Assembly: GCA_030681195.1 (NCBI GenBank)
Contig: JAUXXJ010000018.1
Location: 124,001 to 188,000, forward strand
DNA: 64,000 nucleotides
Direction of reading: 5' to 3'
Source: Rhodocyclaceae bacterium
GTDB lineage: Bacteria; Pseudomonadota; Gammaproteobacteria; Burkholderiales; Rhodocyclaceae
Shown here piece after piece: positions 37,480 to 45,260 of the stretch; within the stretch, counting starts at the first letter, position 1; each line of letters begins with the position of its first letter. A program made the translations under genes and the position numbers. The notes beneath the pieces were generated by a model. It worked only from the letters and a program-made list of their open reading frames with translations, was not told the DNA's origin and searched no databases.

Positions 37480-40434
37480 ATGGAATATCAAGCCCAATCC
37501 CAAGCCCAAGCCCCGCTGATCATCTCGGCCAGCTTTGTCGCCGATCCGCTGCTGTCTCCGCTGACGAGCTTGCTATCGCTCGCCGGCGTCGGGCTGCAGC
37601 CGAAGCTCGGTCCCTACAACCAGATTTTCCAGACCCTGCTCGACCCCGATTCGGCACTGGCCCGTTCCGAGGCCGGGGTGAATCTCGTGCTGCTGCGGCT
37701 GGAAGACTTCGCCCGCGACCATGACGACCTGGCGCATGCGCTCGCCGCCGCGCAACGCGCCGCCGACGACTTGCCGGCGGCACTGGAAATTGCGCTCGCC
37801 CGCACCGGGCGGCCCTTGCTGTTTGCCGCCCTGCCGATCAGCCCGGCGGCACGCGCCCGGCTCGGTGATCGTCCCGAGGAACTGCGCCAACAGTTGCTCA
37901 ACCGCCTGCGCGGCGTGGCGGGCCTGATGCTGCTCGAAGATAGCGGCATCGACCGCGTTGCCAACGGCGCACGCGAGGATGAACAAGCCGATCGGCTCGC
38001 CCATATCCCCTACACAGACAGCCACTTCGCCGCCCTCGCCCTGGCGCTGACGCGCAAACTTCACGCGCTCCTCGTGCCGGCGCACAAGGTGCTGGTGCTC
38101 GACTGCGACAACACCCTGTGGCGCGGTGTGGTCGGCGAGGATGGCGCTGCCGGTATCGAATTGCCGCCGGGCCTGCTCGCCCTGCAACGATGCGCCGTCG
38201 ACCTGCAGAACGATGGCGTGCTGATAGCGCTGGCGAGCAAGAATGTGGATGAGGATGTCGCGGCCGTCTTCGATAGGCGATCCGACATGCTGCTGCGCCC
38301 CGAACATATCGTCGCCCGCCGCGTGAACTGGCTGCCGAAGCCGGAGAACCTGCGTTCGCTGGCGACCGAACTCAACCTCGGGCTCGATGCCTTCGTCTTT
38401 ATCGACGACAACCCGGTGGAGTGCGCGCAGATGCGCGCCGCGCTGCCGCAGGTCGTCACGCTGCAGTTGCCCGCCGACGATGCCGCCGTGCCCGCTCTGC
38501 TCGAACACCTGTGGACCTTCGACGGCCTTGCCCTCACCGCCGAGGATCGCCAGCGCACTGCGATGTACCGCGAAAACCTGTCACGCCGCCAGTGCGAAAG
38601 TGCCGCCGCCAGCTTCAGCGATTTCATCGCCTCGCTCGACATGCAGATCGACATCGCCGCGCCCGCCGCGGACGAATGGGCGCGCATCGCCCAGCTGAGC
38701 CAGCGCACCAACCAGTTCAACTTCACCACCCGCCGCTATGCCGAGGTGGAACTGCGCGACCATGCCGCCCACGGCGAGGTGCTGCGCGTGCGCGTGCGCG
38801 ACCGCTTCGGCGACTATGGCCTGGTCGGTGTCGCCACCGGCCGCGCGGTCGGGGATGTGTTGCACGTGGACAGCATTTTCCTGAGCTGCCGCGCGCTCGG
38901 GCGCGGCGTCGAGCACGCGCTGCTGGCCGAACTTGGGCGGCGCGCCATCAACGGCGGCCTGACGCATGTGCGCCTTCCCTTCCGGCCGACAGCGAAGAAC
39001 CTGCCGGCGCGCGCGTTTGCCGAGAGCACGGTGGGCGACTGGCGCAGGGATGCCGATTGGGGTGATGACTATCTGATCCCGGCGCCGTTTGCTGCTGGTC
39101 TGCGCTATCGCAGCGGCGACGTGCCGCAGGGGGTGATGGACGCCCTGCGCGCCGAGGAAAACAAGGCGGGCGTTCCGGCGGCACTGCCGGCCGCCAGCCC
39201 GGCCGACCGCTCGACACGGTATGCCCGACTGGCGACAGAGCTGGTCGACGGCCCGTCGGTACTGGCCTGGCTGCACGCGCAGCAGCGCCAGCCGCGCCGC
39301 CTGCTGCAACCCTCCGTCCCGGCTGCCGATGCACGCGAAGCGGCGATGCTGGAATTGTGGACCGAGGTGCTACAGATCGACAACCTCGGCATCGAGGACG
39401 ATTTCCACGCGCTGGGCGGCAGTTCGTTGCAGGCTGCGCGCCTGATCGCCGCCATCGAGCGGCGCTTTGGTCCGCGCTGGCCTTTCACCACCCTGCTCAC
39501 GGCGCGCACGCCACGTGCCATGGTCGCAAAACTGGATCAAGATCCGGTACAGGACAGTAACGGCCCGCTGGTCATCCTGCGTCCCGGCAACGGCCCGCGA
39601 CTCTTCCTGGTCCACGACGGCGACGGCGAAACCCTCCTCTACCGCAACCTCGCGCTGCGCCTGCCTGAAGACATCGGCATCGTCGGCATCGAACCGCTGC
39701 GCCGCCCCGGCATTCCGCTCGCCCATCTGCGTATTGAGGATATGGCCGCCGCCTACATTGCCGCCATGCGCAAGCTGCAGCCCGAGGGTCCTTACCGGCT
39801 CGCTGGGATGTGTGCGGGTGGCGTGATCGCCTACGAGATGGCGCGCCAGCTGCGTGCAAGCGGTGCCGCCGTCGAGTTCGTCATGCTGCTCGACGCCGCC
39901 GCGCCGGGCGCACCACGCCGCGCCGGCGTCGGCGGACGCTCCCATGTCGGACGCACCCTCGATGCCATCCGCGCTACCGGCGGCAGCCTCATGTCACGCG
40001 GCATTGCGCTCGCCGCTCTGGTACTGCGCCGAGGCTGGAACTTCATGCGCTGGCGCATCGCCCATCGCCTGAAACTGGCGCAACGCCAACGCCGCTTCGA
40101 GCGACTATCCGCCGCTCTGACCATGGGGCTTGACTGGCCAGCAGGGTGGCCGCCGCTCACCGTGCGCGAAATCTACGAGGAAGCCGAGCGTCGCTATCGC
40201 CCAGGGCCCCTTGCTGATGTGCCGCTGCTGCTGGTGCGCGCCACTGTCGGCGATGGCGATGGCGGTGACACACCCTACGCGACCGTCTTTGTTGATTCGG
40301 ACCTCGGTTGGGGGCGAGTCGTCGCCGCCAACCCGCGTCTGATCGATGTCGACGGAGGCCATGCCAGCATGCTGCAGGAGCCCTACGTCGCATCGCTGGC
40401 CAAGGTATTTCGCATGCAACTGGAGGCCGCATGA
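37480..40434 (+). CDS. FkbH-ACP-thioesterase multidomain protein
   Basis: A 984-residue protein. The HAD-like FkbH domain (about 200-400) has LVLDCDNTLWRG (Asp208, Asp210) and FVFIDDNPVEC; a GNAT-like part follows to about 600. FkbH domains load glyceryl from 1,3-bisphosphoglycerate onto a carrier protein. A carrier domain (about 625-690) with FHALGGSSLQAARL supplies the phosphopantetheine Ser649. A type I thioesterase (about 705-980) has LAGMCAGGVIAYE with Cys778 in place of the usual Ser, and His961 in GGHASM. Likely role: transfer a glyceryl-type acyl group to an EPS sugar. It overlaps the next GT2 gene by 4 bp, and a phosphopantetheinyl transferase follows. Confidence 0.82.
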   Translation: MEYQAQSQAQAPLIISASFVADPLLSPLTSLLSLAGVGLQPKLGPYNQIFQTLLDPDSALARSEAGVNLVLLRLEDFARDHDDLAHALAAAQRAADDLPAALEIALARTGRPLLFAALPISPAARARLGDRPEELRQQLLNRLRGVAGLMLLEDSGIDRVANGAREDEQADRLAHIPYTDSHFAALALALTRKLHALLVPAHKVLVLDCDNTLWRGVVGEDGAAGIELPPGLLALQRCAVDLQNDGVLIALASKNVDEDVAAVFDRRSDMLLRPEHIVARRVNWLPKPENLRSLATELNLGLDAFVFIDDNPVECAQMRAALPQVVTLQLPADDAAVPALLEHLWTFDGLALTAEDRQRTAMYRENLSRRQCESAAASFSDFIASLDMQIDIAAPAADEWARIAQLSQRTNQFNFTTRRYAEVELRDHAAHGEVLRVRVRDRFGDYGLVGVATGRAVGDVLHVDSIFLSCRALGRGVEHALLAELGRRAINGGLTHVRLPFRPTAKNLPARAFAESTVGDWRRDADWGDDYLIPAPFAAGLRYRSGDVPQGVMDALRAEENKAGVPAALPAASPADRSTRYARLATELVDGPSVLAWLHAQQRQPRRLLQPSVPAADAREAAMLELWTEVLQIDNLGIEDDFHALGGSSLQAARLIAAIERRFGPRWPFTTLLTARTPRAMVAKLDQDPVQDSNGPLVILRPGNGPRLFLVHDGDGETLLYRNLALRLPEDIGIVGIEPLRRPGIPLAHLRIEDMAAAYIAAMRKLQPEGPYRLAGMCAGGVIAYEMARQLRASGAAVEFVMLLDAAAPGAPRRAGVGGRSHVGRTLDAIRATGGSLMSRGIALAALVLRRGWNFMRWRIAHRLKLAQRQRRFERLSAALTMGLDWPAGWPPLTVREIYEEAERRYRPGPLADVPLLLVRATVGDGDGGDTPYATVFVDSDLGWGRVVAANPRLIDVDGGHASMLQEPYVASLAKVFRMQLEAA

Positions 40435-41459
40435 ACCGCCCATCCACTTCCAATGAAGATTCCGTCGCCGTGGTCATCGTGAGCTACCGCAGCGCACCCC
40501 TGACCATCGCCTGCCTTGCGTCACTGGCCGCCGAACGCGCTGCCGGTCGCCCGGCCGACCTGAAGGCGGTGGTAGTCGACAACGATTCCGGGGACACCGG
40601 TCCGGTTGCCGCCGCCATTGACGCGCATGGCTGGTCGGATTGGGTAGCGCTGGTGCGCGCACCGAAGAACGGCGGTTTCGGCTATGGCAACAACCTCGGT
40701 GCGGCAACCGCCCGCGCGACATGGAATGTCTCGTTGATCCACTTTCTCAATCCGGATACACAAGTCCGCGCCGGCGCCATCGTCGCGCTGCGCGACTTCC
40801 TCGCGGCGCATCCGCGTGCGGCACTGGCCGGTAGCCGCTTTCTCAATGGCGACGGTAGCGCCTGGCCCTACGCCTTCCGTTTTCCCGGCCTGGCCAGTGA
40901 ATTTGAAGGGGGGCTGTCCTTCGGGCCAGTGAGCCGCCTGCTGCACAGACATGTGGTGCCGTGCATCATGAGCAGCGAACCGGCCCCCATCGACTGGGTC
41001 TCCGGCGCCTCGGTGATGATGCGCGCCGCCGCGCTCGATGAATTGCGCGGTTTCGACGAAAGTTTCTTTCTCTACTTCGAGGAGACCGACCTCTGCCTGC
41101 GCGCCCGCCAGGCCGGCTGGGACACGTGGTACGTGCCGGACAGCCTGGTGGTGCACATCGCGGGTCAGAGCACCGGGGTCACCTGTCGCGATCAGGCGCC
41201 GCGCCGGCTGCCGGCCTACTGGTACGAATCGCGCCGCCACTATTTCGTGCTCAACCACGGTCGACTGCGGACAGCCGCGATCGACGTCGCAGCGCTGGTT
41301 GCCCACGCCCTCGGTCGCGTCAAACGCCGTCTGCAGGGGCGCGCCATGGAAAACGTGCCGCACTTCCTCGGTGATCTGTGGCGGCACAGCGTGCTCCGCA
41401 GCTGGACGCGACCGGAAAGTCGGCGCTGGCGAGACGGCACAGCGGCGGGGCAGGCATGA
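40431..41459 (+). CDS. glycosyltransferase family 2 (rhamnosyltransferase-like)
   Basis: A 342-residue GT-A enzyme with VAVVIVSYRSAPLTIACL, VVVDNDSGD, NGGFGYGNNLG, FLNPDTQ (DxD-like) and GFDESFFLYFEETDLCLRAR, the pattern of WbbL-like rhamnosyltransferases. A copy of the 24-bp repeat forms its C-terminus (residues about 329-336, ESRRWRDG). It overlaps both neighbours by 4 bp. Confidence 0.86.
   Translation: MNRPSTSNEDSVAVVIVSYRSAPLTIACLASLAAERAAGRPADLKAVVVDNDSGDTGPVAAAIDAHGWSDWVALVRAPKNGGFGYGNNLGAATARATWNVSLIHFLNPDTQVRAGAIVALRDFLAAHPRAALAGSRFLNGDGSAWPYAFRFPGLASEFEGGLSFGPVSRLLHRHVVPCIMSSEPAPIDWVSGASVMMRAAALDELRGFDESFFLYFEETDLCLRARQAGWDTWYVPDSLVVHIAGQSTGVTCRDQAPRRLPAYWYESRRHYFVLNHGRLRTAAIDVAALVAHALGRVKRRLQGRAMENVPHFLGDLWRHSVLRSWTRPESRRWRDGTAAGQA
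41415..41438 (-). repeat. 24-bp dispersed repeat at 3' end of GT2 gene, copy 9
   Basis: 23 of 24 positions match; read as ESRRWRDG, near the C-terminus. Confidence 0.88.
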
Positions 41460-41995
41460 TGAATGCTGCCTGGGCTGAGCTCCTGCCGCGCGGTGCCCGC
41501 TGGCACACCACGTCCGCCACGGACAGTCGCGCGCCGGTCGTCGCACACGGCGCTGCCGGGGAACCGCTCTGGCCGGCGGGCATCGTCGGCTCGGTCACCC
41601 ACGCCGACGGCTACCGCATCATCGCCACCGCACCGGCTGACCGTGTTGCGACGCTGGGCATCGACATGGAGCCATTGGCCCCGCTGCCCGCTGAAGTCTG
41701 GCCGCACTTCCTCGACGGCGATGAACTGGCGGAATTACGTGCGCTACCGGCACCGCAGCGCGGCCTGGCCGCACTGTCTCTCTGGTGCCTGAAAGAAGCG
41801 CTATTCAAAGCCCTGAACGGTCGGGTGCCTTTCGACTGCCTCCCCCTGCGACACGAGTCAGGCAGGTGGCGGCCGGCAGTGACACTCTGGCATCGCTTGC
41901 CGGGCTTCGGCCTGGACCCGGCACGGCTTGAATTGAAAACCACGTCAACCGATGGCTGGCAGTACGCGGCCGCCTGGCAACACAACAACGCATAG
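41456..41995 (+). CDS. 4'-phosphopantetheinyl transferase (Sfp-type)
   Basis: Converts apo-carrier proteins to the holo form. The 179-residue protein has the three Sfp-type motifs: GSVTHADGY, LGIDMEPLA (metal-binding Asp) and WCLKEALFKAL. It is co-translated with the GT2 and FkbH-ACP-thioesterase genes and would activate Ser649 of the carrier domain. It is short for the family but includes all motifs. ATG 41456 (overlapping the previous stop) or 41459 are equally possible. Confidence 0.87.
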   Translation: MMNAAWAELLPRGARWHTTSATDSRAPVVAHGAAGEPLWPAGIVGSVTHADGYRIIATAPADRVATLGIDMEPLAPLPAEVWPHFLDGDELAELRALPAPQRGLAALSLWCLKEALFKALNGRVPFDCLPLRHESGRWRPAVTLWHRLPGFGLDPARLELKTTSTDGWQYAAAWQHNNA

Positions 41996-42011
41996 CGAGG
42001 AGTATCCGATC

Positions 42012-42881
42012 ATGACCATTGCCCTTTCTAGAACCGGCCTTTCCCCCATGCGCATGCAGGTGGCTGCGCAAGCGCTGTTGGCCTCCGGTGGTGACGACAC
42101 GCCTGCAATGGGCGCTGCTGCTTCGGTTAGCCAACTGTACCGCGACAGTGACCAGATTGCCCACGCGCTACGCTTCATCAGGGACATTGGACAGGAAGTT
42201 ACCGTCCTGTCCAGAGACTTGCGCTACAGCATCCGTACTCGGCTCATCGCGGTAGATCAACGCCCCGGTCAGCTAAGACTTCGCGTTAACGCTTCAAATA
42301 TCCCCAAGTGGATTACGACGACCGACTCGCTCATCCTCAGCGGCCGCTTTATCGGCCGACCAATGGTCTGCGCGCTAAACGCCGTCGGAGCGTCATATCC
42401 TGGCGAATTTCAGATCGTCACGCCGGCATGGATGCTGCTCGCCGAGCAACGGGCGTCATATCGAGTGAAGCTTGCGGACTGTCACCTCACCACGCCTTGG
42501 GGAGAAATGGCAACGGCCCTCGATCTCGCCGAAAGCGGGTTAGCGTTTGTCTCGTCCGCGCCGCCGCAACGACCGGTGCAAGAGGGCGCCGGTTGGAGCA
42601 GTCTGCTGCTACATAAGGACCTTGAAACCGAGATTCCGGTCTATTTATCAATCGTCGATGCCTTGCCAGACGGCATCGCCGGCATGCGGGTCGGGGCGCA
42701 CATGCACGTAACCGGAATGAGTGCCAAGCTGCGACTTCAACGTCTGCTCCGCAGCCATGTCGATCTATTCGGAGAGCTGCAAACTGCCTCAAATCCGCTG
42801 GACGGCGAGTCTCAGGCCGACTTTCTCTCACCGGGCGTTTTGGGTGCCGTCTCGCCAGCGCCGACTTTCTCGATACGGTAG
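42012..42881 (+). CDS. PilZ/YcgR-like c-di-GMP-binding protein
   Basis: A 289-residue protein with an N-terminal YcgR-like beta domain (about 60-150; GQEVTVLSRD, RLRVNASN) and a C-terminal PilZ-like domain: arginines in EQRASYRVKL near residue 155 and ALDLAESGLAF (D-x-[AS]-x-S-G) near 175. Two-domain proteins of this type link c-di-GMP to motility or polysaccharide synthesis. The C-terminus (AVSPAPTFSIR) is encoded by a 24-bp repeat copy and overlaps, tail to tail, the response-regulator gene by 70 bp. Confidence 0.65.
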   Translation: MTIALSRTGLSPMRMQVAAQALLASGGDDTPAMGAAASVSQLYRDSDQIAHALRFIRDIGQEVTVLSRDLRYSIRTRLIAVDQRPGQLRLRVNASNIPKWITTTDSLILSGRFIGRPMVCALNAVGASYPGEFQIVTPAWMLLAEQRASYRVKLADCHLTTPWGEMATALDLAESGLAFVSSAPPQRPVQEGAGWSSLLLHKDLETEIPVYLSIVDALPDGIAGMRVGAHMHVTGMSAKLRLQRLLRSHVDLFGELQTASNPLDGESQADFLSPGVLGAVSPAPTFSIR

Positions 42882-43531
42882 CCCCACCCATACACCGGAA
42901 AGATCTGCCAGCCGTGCTCCGGCCCGATCGAGAGCTTGCGCCGGATACGGCTGACATGCGTATCGACGGTACGGGTATCGACGTTCGCGTTCAAGCCCCA
43001 GAGCTTTTCAAGCAGGTGGACACGCGACAGCAGCTTGCCCGGATGCTGGAACATATAGCAGGCCAGCTCGAATTCCTTCAGCGTCAGTTCCACGGCCTGA
43101 CCATCGACCGAGATACTGCGTCGCTCATTGTCGACCTCATAGCCGCCGAATCGAACCACCTGCGGCGTTTTTACGCGCCGCGTCAGCGACTCGATGCGCG
43201 CCATCAGTTCCAGCAACTTCGGTGGCTTGACAATATAGTCGTCGGCACCGGCACGCAGCGCCGTGACGACATCGACCTCGCTGTCGCGGGCCGTAATGAA
43301 GATCACCGGAAGCTCCCAGCCGAGGTTCTCACGCACCCATTTCAGGGCCACCTCGCCGCTGCTCTCCGGCAGCATCCAGTCGATCAACAGGAGATCGAAA
43401 GGGTGGTCCTGCAAGGCGGCAACAAAATCGCGCACCGAGGCATGGCATTCACACGTGTGCTGTACGCTCCCGAGCCAGAGCCTGTAAAGCTCCTGCTGGG
43501 TTGGATCATCTTCAAGAATGCCAATGTGCAT
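42812..43531 (-). CDS. OmpR/PhoB-family response regulator
   Basis: A 239-residue regulator. The receiver domain (1-120) has acidic EDD at 7-9, the phospho-acceptor Asp51 (LLLIDWMLP) and Lys103 (VKPPK). The winged-helix domain (about 128-225) has LTLKEFELACYMFQHPGKLL, TVDTHVSRIRRKL and GWGYRIE. The last 14 residues ([14 protein letters not shown]...) derive from a 24-bp repeat copy and overlap the PilZ-like gene. It diverges from the priming sugar transferase, whose promoter carries the EPS motif, so it is a candidate regulator of the locus. Confidence 0.9.
   Translation of the reverse strand: MHIGILEDDPTQQELYRLWLGSVQHTCECHASVRDFVAALQDHPFDLLLIDWMLPESSGEVALKWVRENLGWELPVIFITARDSEVDVVTALRAGADDYIVKPPKLLELMARIESLTRRVKTPQVVRFGGYEVDNERRSISVDGQAVELTLKEFELACYMFQHPGKLLSRVHLLEKLWGLNANVDTRTVDTHVSRIRRKLSIGPEHGWQIFPVYGWGYRIEKVGAGETAPKTPGERKSA
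42846..42869 (+). repeat. 24-bp dispersed repeat at convergent gene ends, copy 10
   Basis: 23 of 24 positions match. It is read as AVSPAPTF at the end of the PilZ-like protein and as KVGAGETA on the other strand at the end of the response regulator. Confidence 0.9.
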
Positions 43532-43630
43532 TTCACCTCCGCCGATCGAAGTTGGGCCGACTTCCCGCTACGGCACAACCAGTTGCGAGCCATTCTACCT
43601 GCCAAGGTATCCCGCTCATGCGTTTCAAAC

Positions 43631-43674
43631 AGTTTGCAGTTCCGACACAGGGGCTCCAGTCCGTTTGGTGAAAT
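43631..43674 (+). promoter_or_regulatory. EPS regulon promoter motif, copy E
   Basis: AGTTTGCA, 5 bp, GACACA, 19 bp, TGAAAT; 38 bp before ATG 43712. It again lies in a CAAACAGTTTG palindrome, as in copy D. Confidence 0.6.
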
Positions 43675-43711
43675 GTCATCCACGCACTAAAGCAACCCGG
43701 GAGCTATCAAA

Positions 43712-44437
43712 ATGAACGCAAACCACATCGACGACCGCGAACTGCAGCGCCTTGAAAGGCGCCTGATGCCATCTGCCCGGCAGAAGGCCCAGGCCGCCTT
43801 TGAGCGACAGGTTTGGCGCATCAAGCGCCAACTGGCAGAACGCGTCAAGCGCGGCCTGGACATCGTTCTTGCCGGCACGGTGATGCTCATGGCCACGCCA
43901 GCGATGCTCGTGGTCGCCCTGCTCATCAAGCTCACCGACGGCGGCCCGGTGCTCTTCTGGCAGACCCGCGTCGGCAAGTGGGGGCAGACCTTCCGCTTCC
44001 CCAAGTTCCGCTCGATGGTCATGAATGCCGAGGCACTGCAGAAAGAACTGCTGGCTGCCAACCAGCACGGCGGTGACGGCATCACCTTCAAGATGCGCCG
44101 CGACCCGCGCATCACCTGGATCGGCCGCATCATCCGCAAGACCAGCATCGACGAGTTGCCGCAACTGTGGTGCGTCCTGAAGGGCGATATGTCGCTGGTC
44201 GGCCCGCGTCCGGCGATTGAAAAGGAGGTCGCACGTTACAGCCTTGACGACCGTCGCCGCCTCGACGCGATGCCCGGTCTGACGTGTACCTGGCAGGTTT
44301 CCGGGCGCTCGAATATTCCTTTTCCGGAACAGGTGCGCCTCGATGTCGACTACATCGAACGGCAAAGCCTGGCGGAAGATTTTCGGCTGCTGCTCAAGAC
44401 CATCCCGGCCGTGATCACCGGTCGTGGCGCTTACTGA
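43712..44437 (+). CDS. undecaprenyl-phosphate sugar phosphotransferase (priming)
   Basis: Bacterial sugar transferase that starts the repeat unit by loading a sugar-1-phosphate onto undecaprenyl phosphate. The 241-residue catalytic-domain form has one membrane segment (about 47-70) after a basic N-terminus, RVGKWGQTFRFPKFRSM, RKTSIDELPQLWCVLKGDMS, LVGPRPA and PGLTCTWQVSGRSN. It lacks the long multi-helix N-terminus of WcaJ, similar to EpsB/EpsL-like enzymes of exosortase loci. It is first gene behind promoter motif E. Confidence 0.92.
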   Translation: MNANHIDDRELQRLERRLMPSARQKAQAAFERQVWRIKRQLAERVKRGLDIVLAGTVMLMATPAMLVVALLIKLTDGGPVLFWQTRVGKWGQTFRFPKFRSMVMNAEALQKELLAANQHGGDGITFKMRRDPRITWIGRIIRKTSIDELPQLWCVLKGDMSLVGPRPAIEKEVARYSLDDRRRLDAMPGLTCTWQVSGRSNIPFPEQVRLDVDYIERQSLAEDFRLLLKTIPAVITGRGAY

Positions 44438-44452
44438 CGCAAGGGGGAGGAC

Positions 44453-45259
44453 ATGGACACCGCCACCGGAAGCACCCGCGCATGCGTCCAGCTCGACGGC
44501 ATCCGCCTGGTGAATCTGGCCCTCGATGACGCCGTCACGGCAATCGAATGCGCACTCGCCGCCCGTCAGCCGACACGCATCGCCTTCATCAACGCCGACT
44601 GCGCCAACATCGCCGCACGCAACGACAGTTATCGAGCGGACATCGAAGACTGCGACTGGGTTTTTGTCGATGGTATCGGCATGCGCATCGCCGGCAAGGT
44701 CATGGGCCAACCGGTCGCTGACAACGTCAATGGCACGGACCTGTTTCCCCCTCTTTGCCGGATGCTCGCTTTGCAGGGGCGCTCGCTGTATCTGCTCGGC
44801 GCTCGCCACGGCATTGCCGCCGCCGCCGCCGACTGGGCACAACGTCATTGCCCGGGGCTGAAGATCGCTGGTACACGCGACGGTTACTTCGCCGCAGCCG
44901 ACACCACTGCGGTACTGGCCGATATCCGCAAAAGCGCAGCCGATGTCCTGCTGGTGGCCTTCGGCGCACCACGCCAGGAGGCCTGGATCCGCGAGCACTT
45001 TGCCGATACAGGGGCCACTGTCGCCATGGGGATCGGTGGCCTGTTTGACTATTTCGCCGACCGTATTCCCCGCGCCCCGTTATGGATGCGCCGCGCCGGT
45101 CTGGAGTGGGTTTTCCGCCTGATTCAGGAACCGGGGCGCCTATGGCGCCGCTATCTGGTCGGCAACCTCGTCTTCCTCGCCCGCTTGGCGCGCACACGCG
45201 CCGGTCTCACGAAGATGTCCTCGTCACCCCGTTCCACTCTTTCGAATTCCGGAGCCTGA
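44453..45259 (+). CDS. WecG/TagA/CpsF family glycosyltransferase
   Basis: GT26 enzyme (268 aa) that adds the second sugar, commonly ManNAc- or Glc-type, to the lipid-linked primer. Family features are INADCANIAARND, WVFVDGIGMRIAGKVMG, LYLLGARHGIAAAA, LVAFGAPRQEAWI and AMGIGGLFDYFADRIPRAP. It lies 15 bp after the priming enzyme, consistent with sequential action, and 1 bp before the next gene. Confidence 0.9.
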   Translation: MDTATGSTRACVQLDGIRLVNLALDDAVTAIECALAARQPTRIAFINADCANIAARNDSYRADIEDCDWVFVDGIGMRIAGKVMGQPVADNVNGTDLFPPLCRMLALQGRSLYLLGARHGIAAAAADWAQRHCPGLKIAGTRDGYFAAADTTAVLADIRKSAADVLLVAFGAPRQEAWIREHFADTGATVAMGIGGLFDYFADRIPRAPLWMRRAGLEWVFRLIQEPGRLWRRYLVGNLVFLARLARTRAGLTKMSSSPRSTLSNSGA

Positions 45260-45260
45260 C

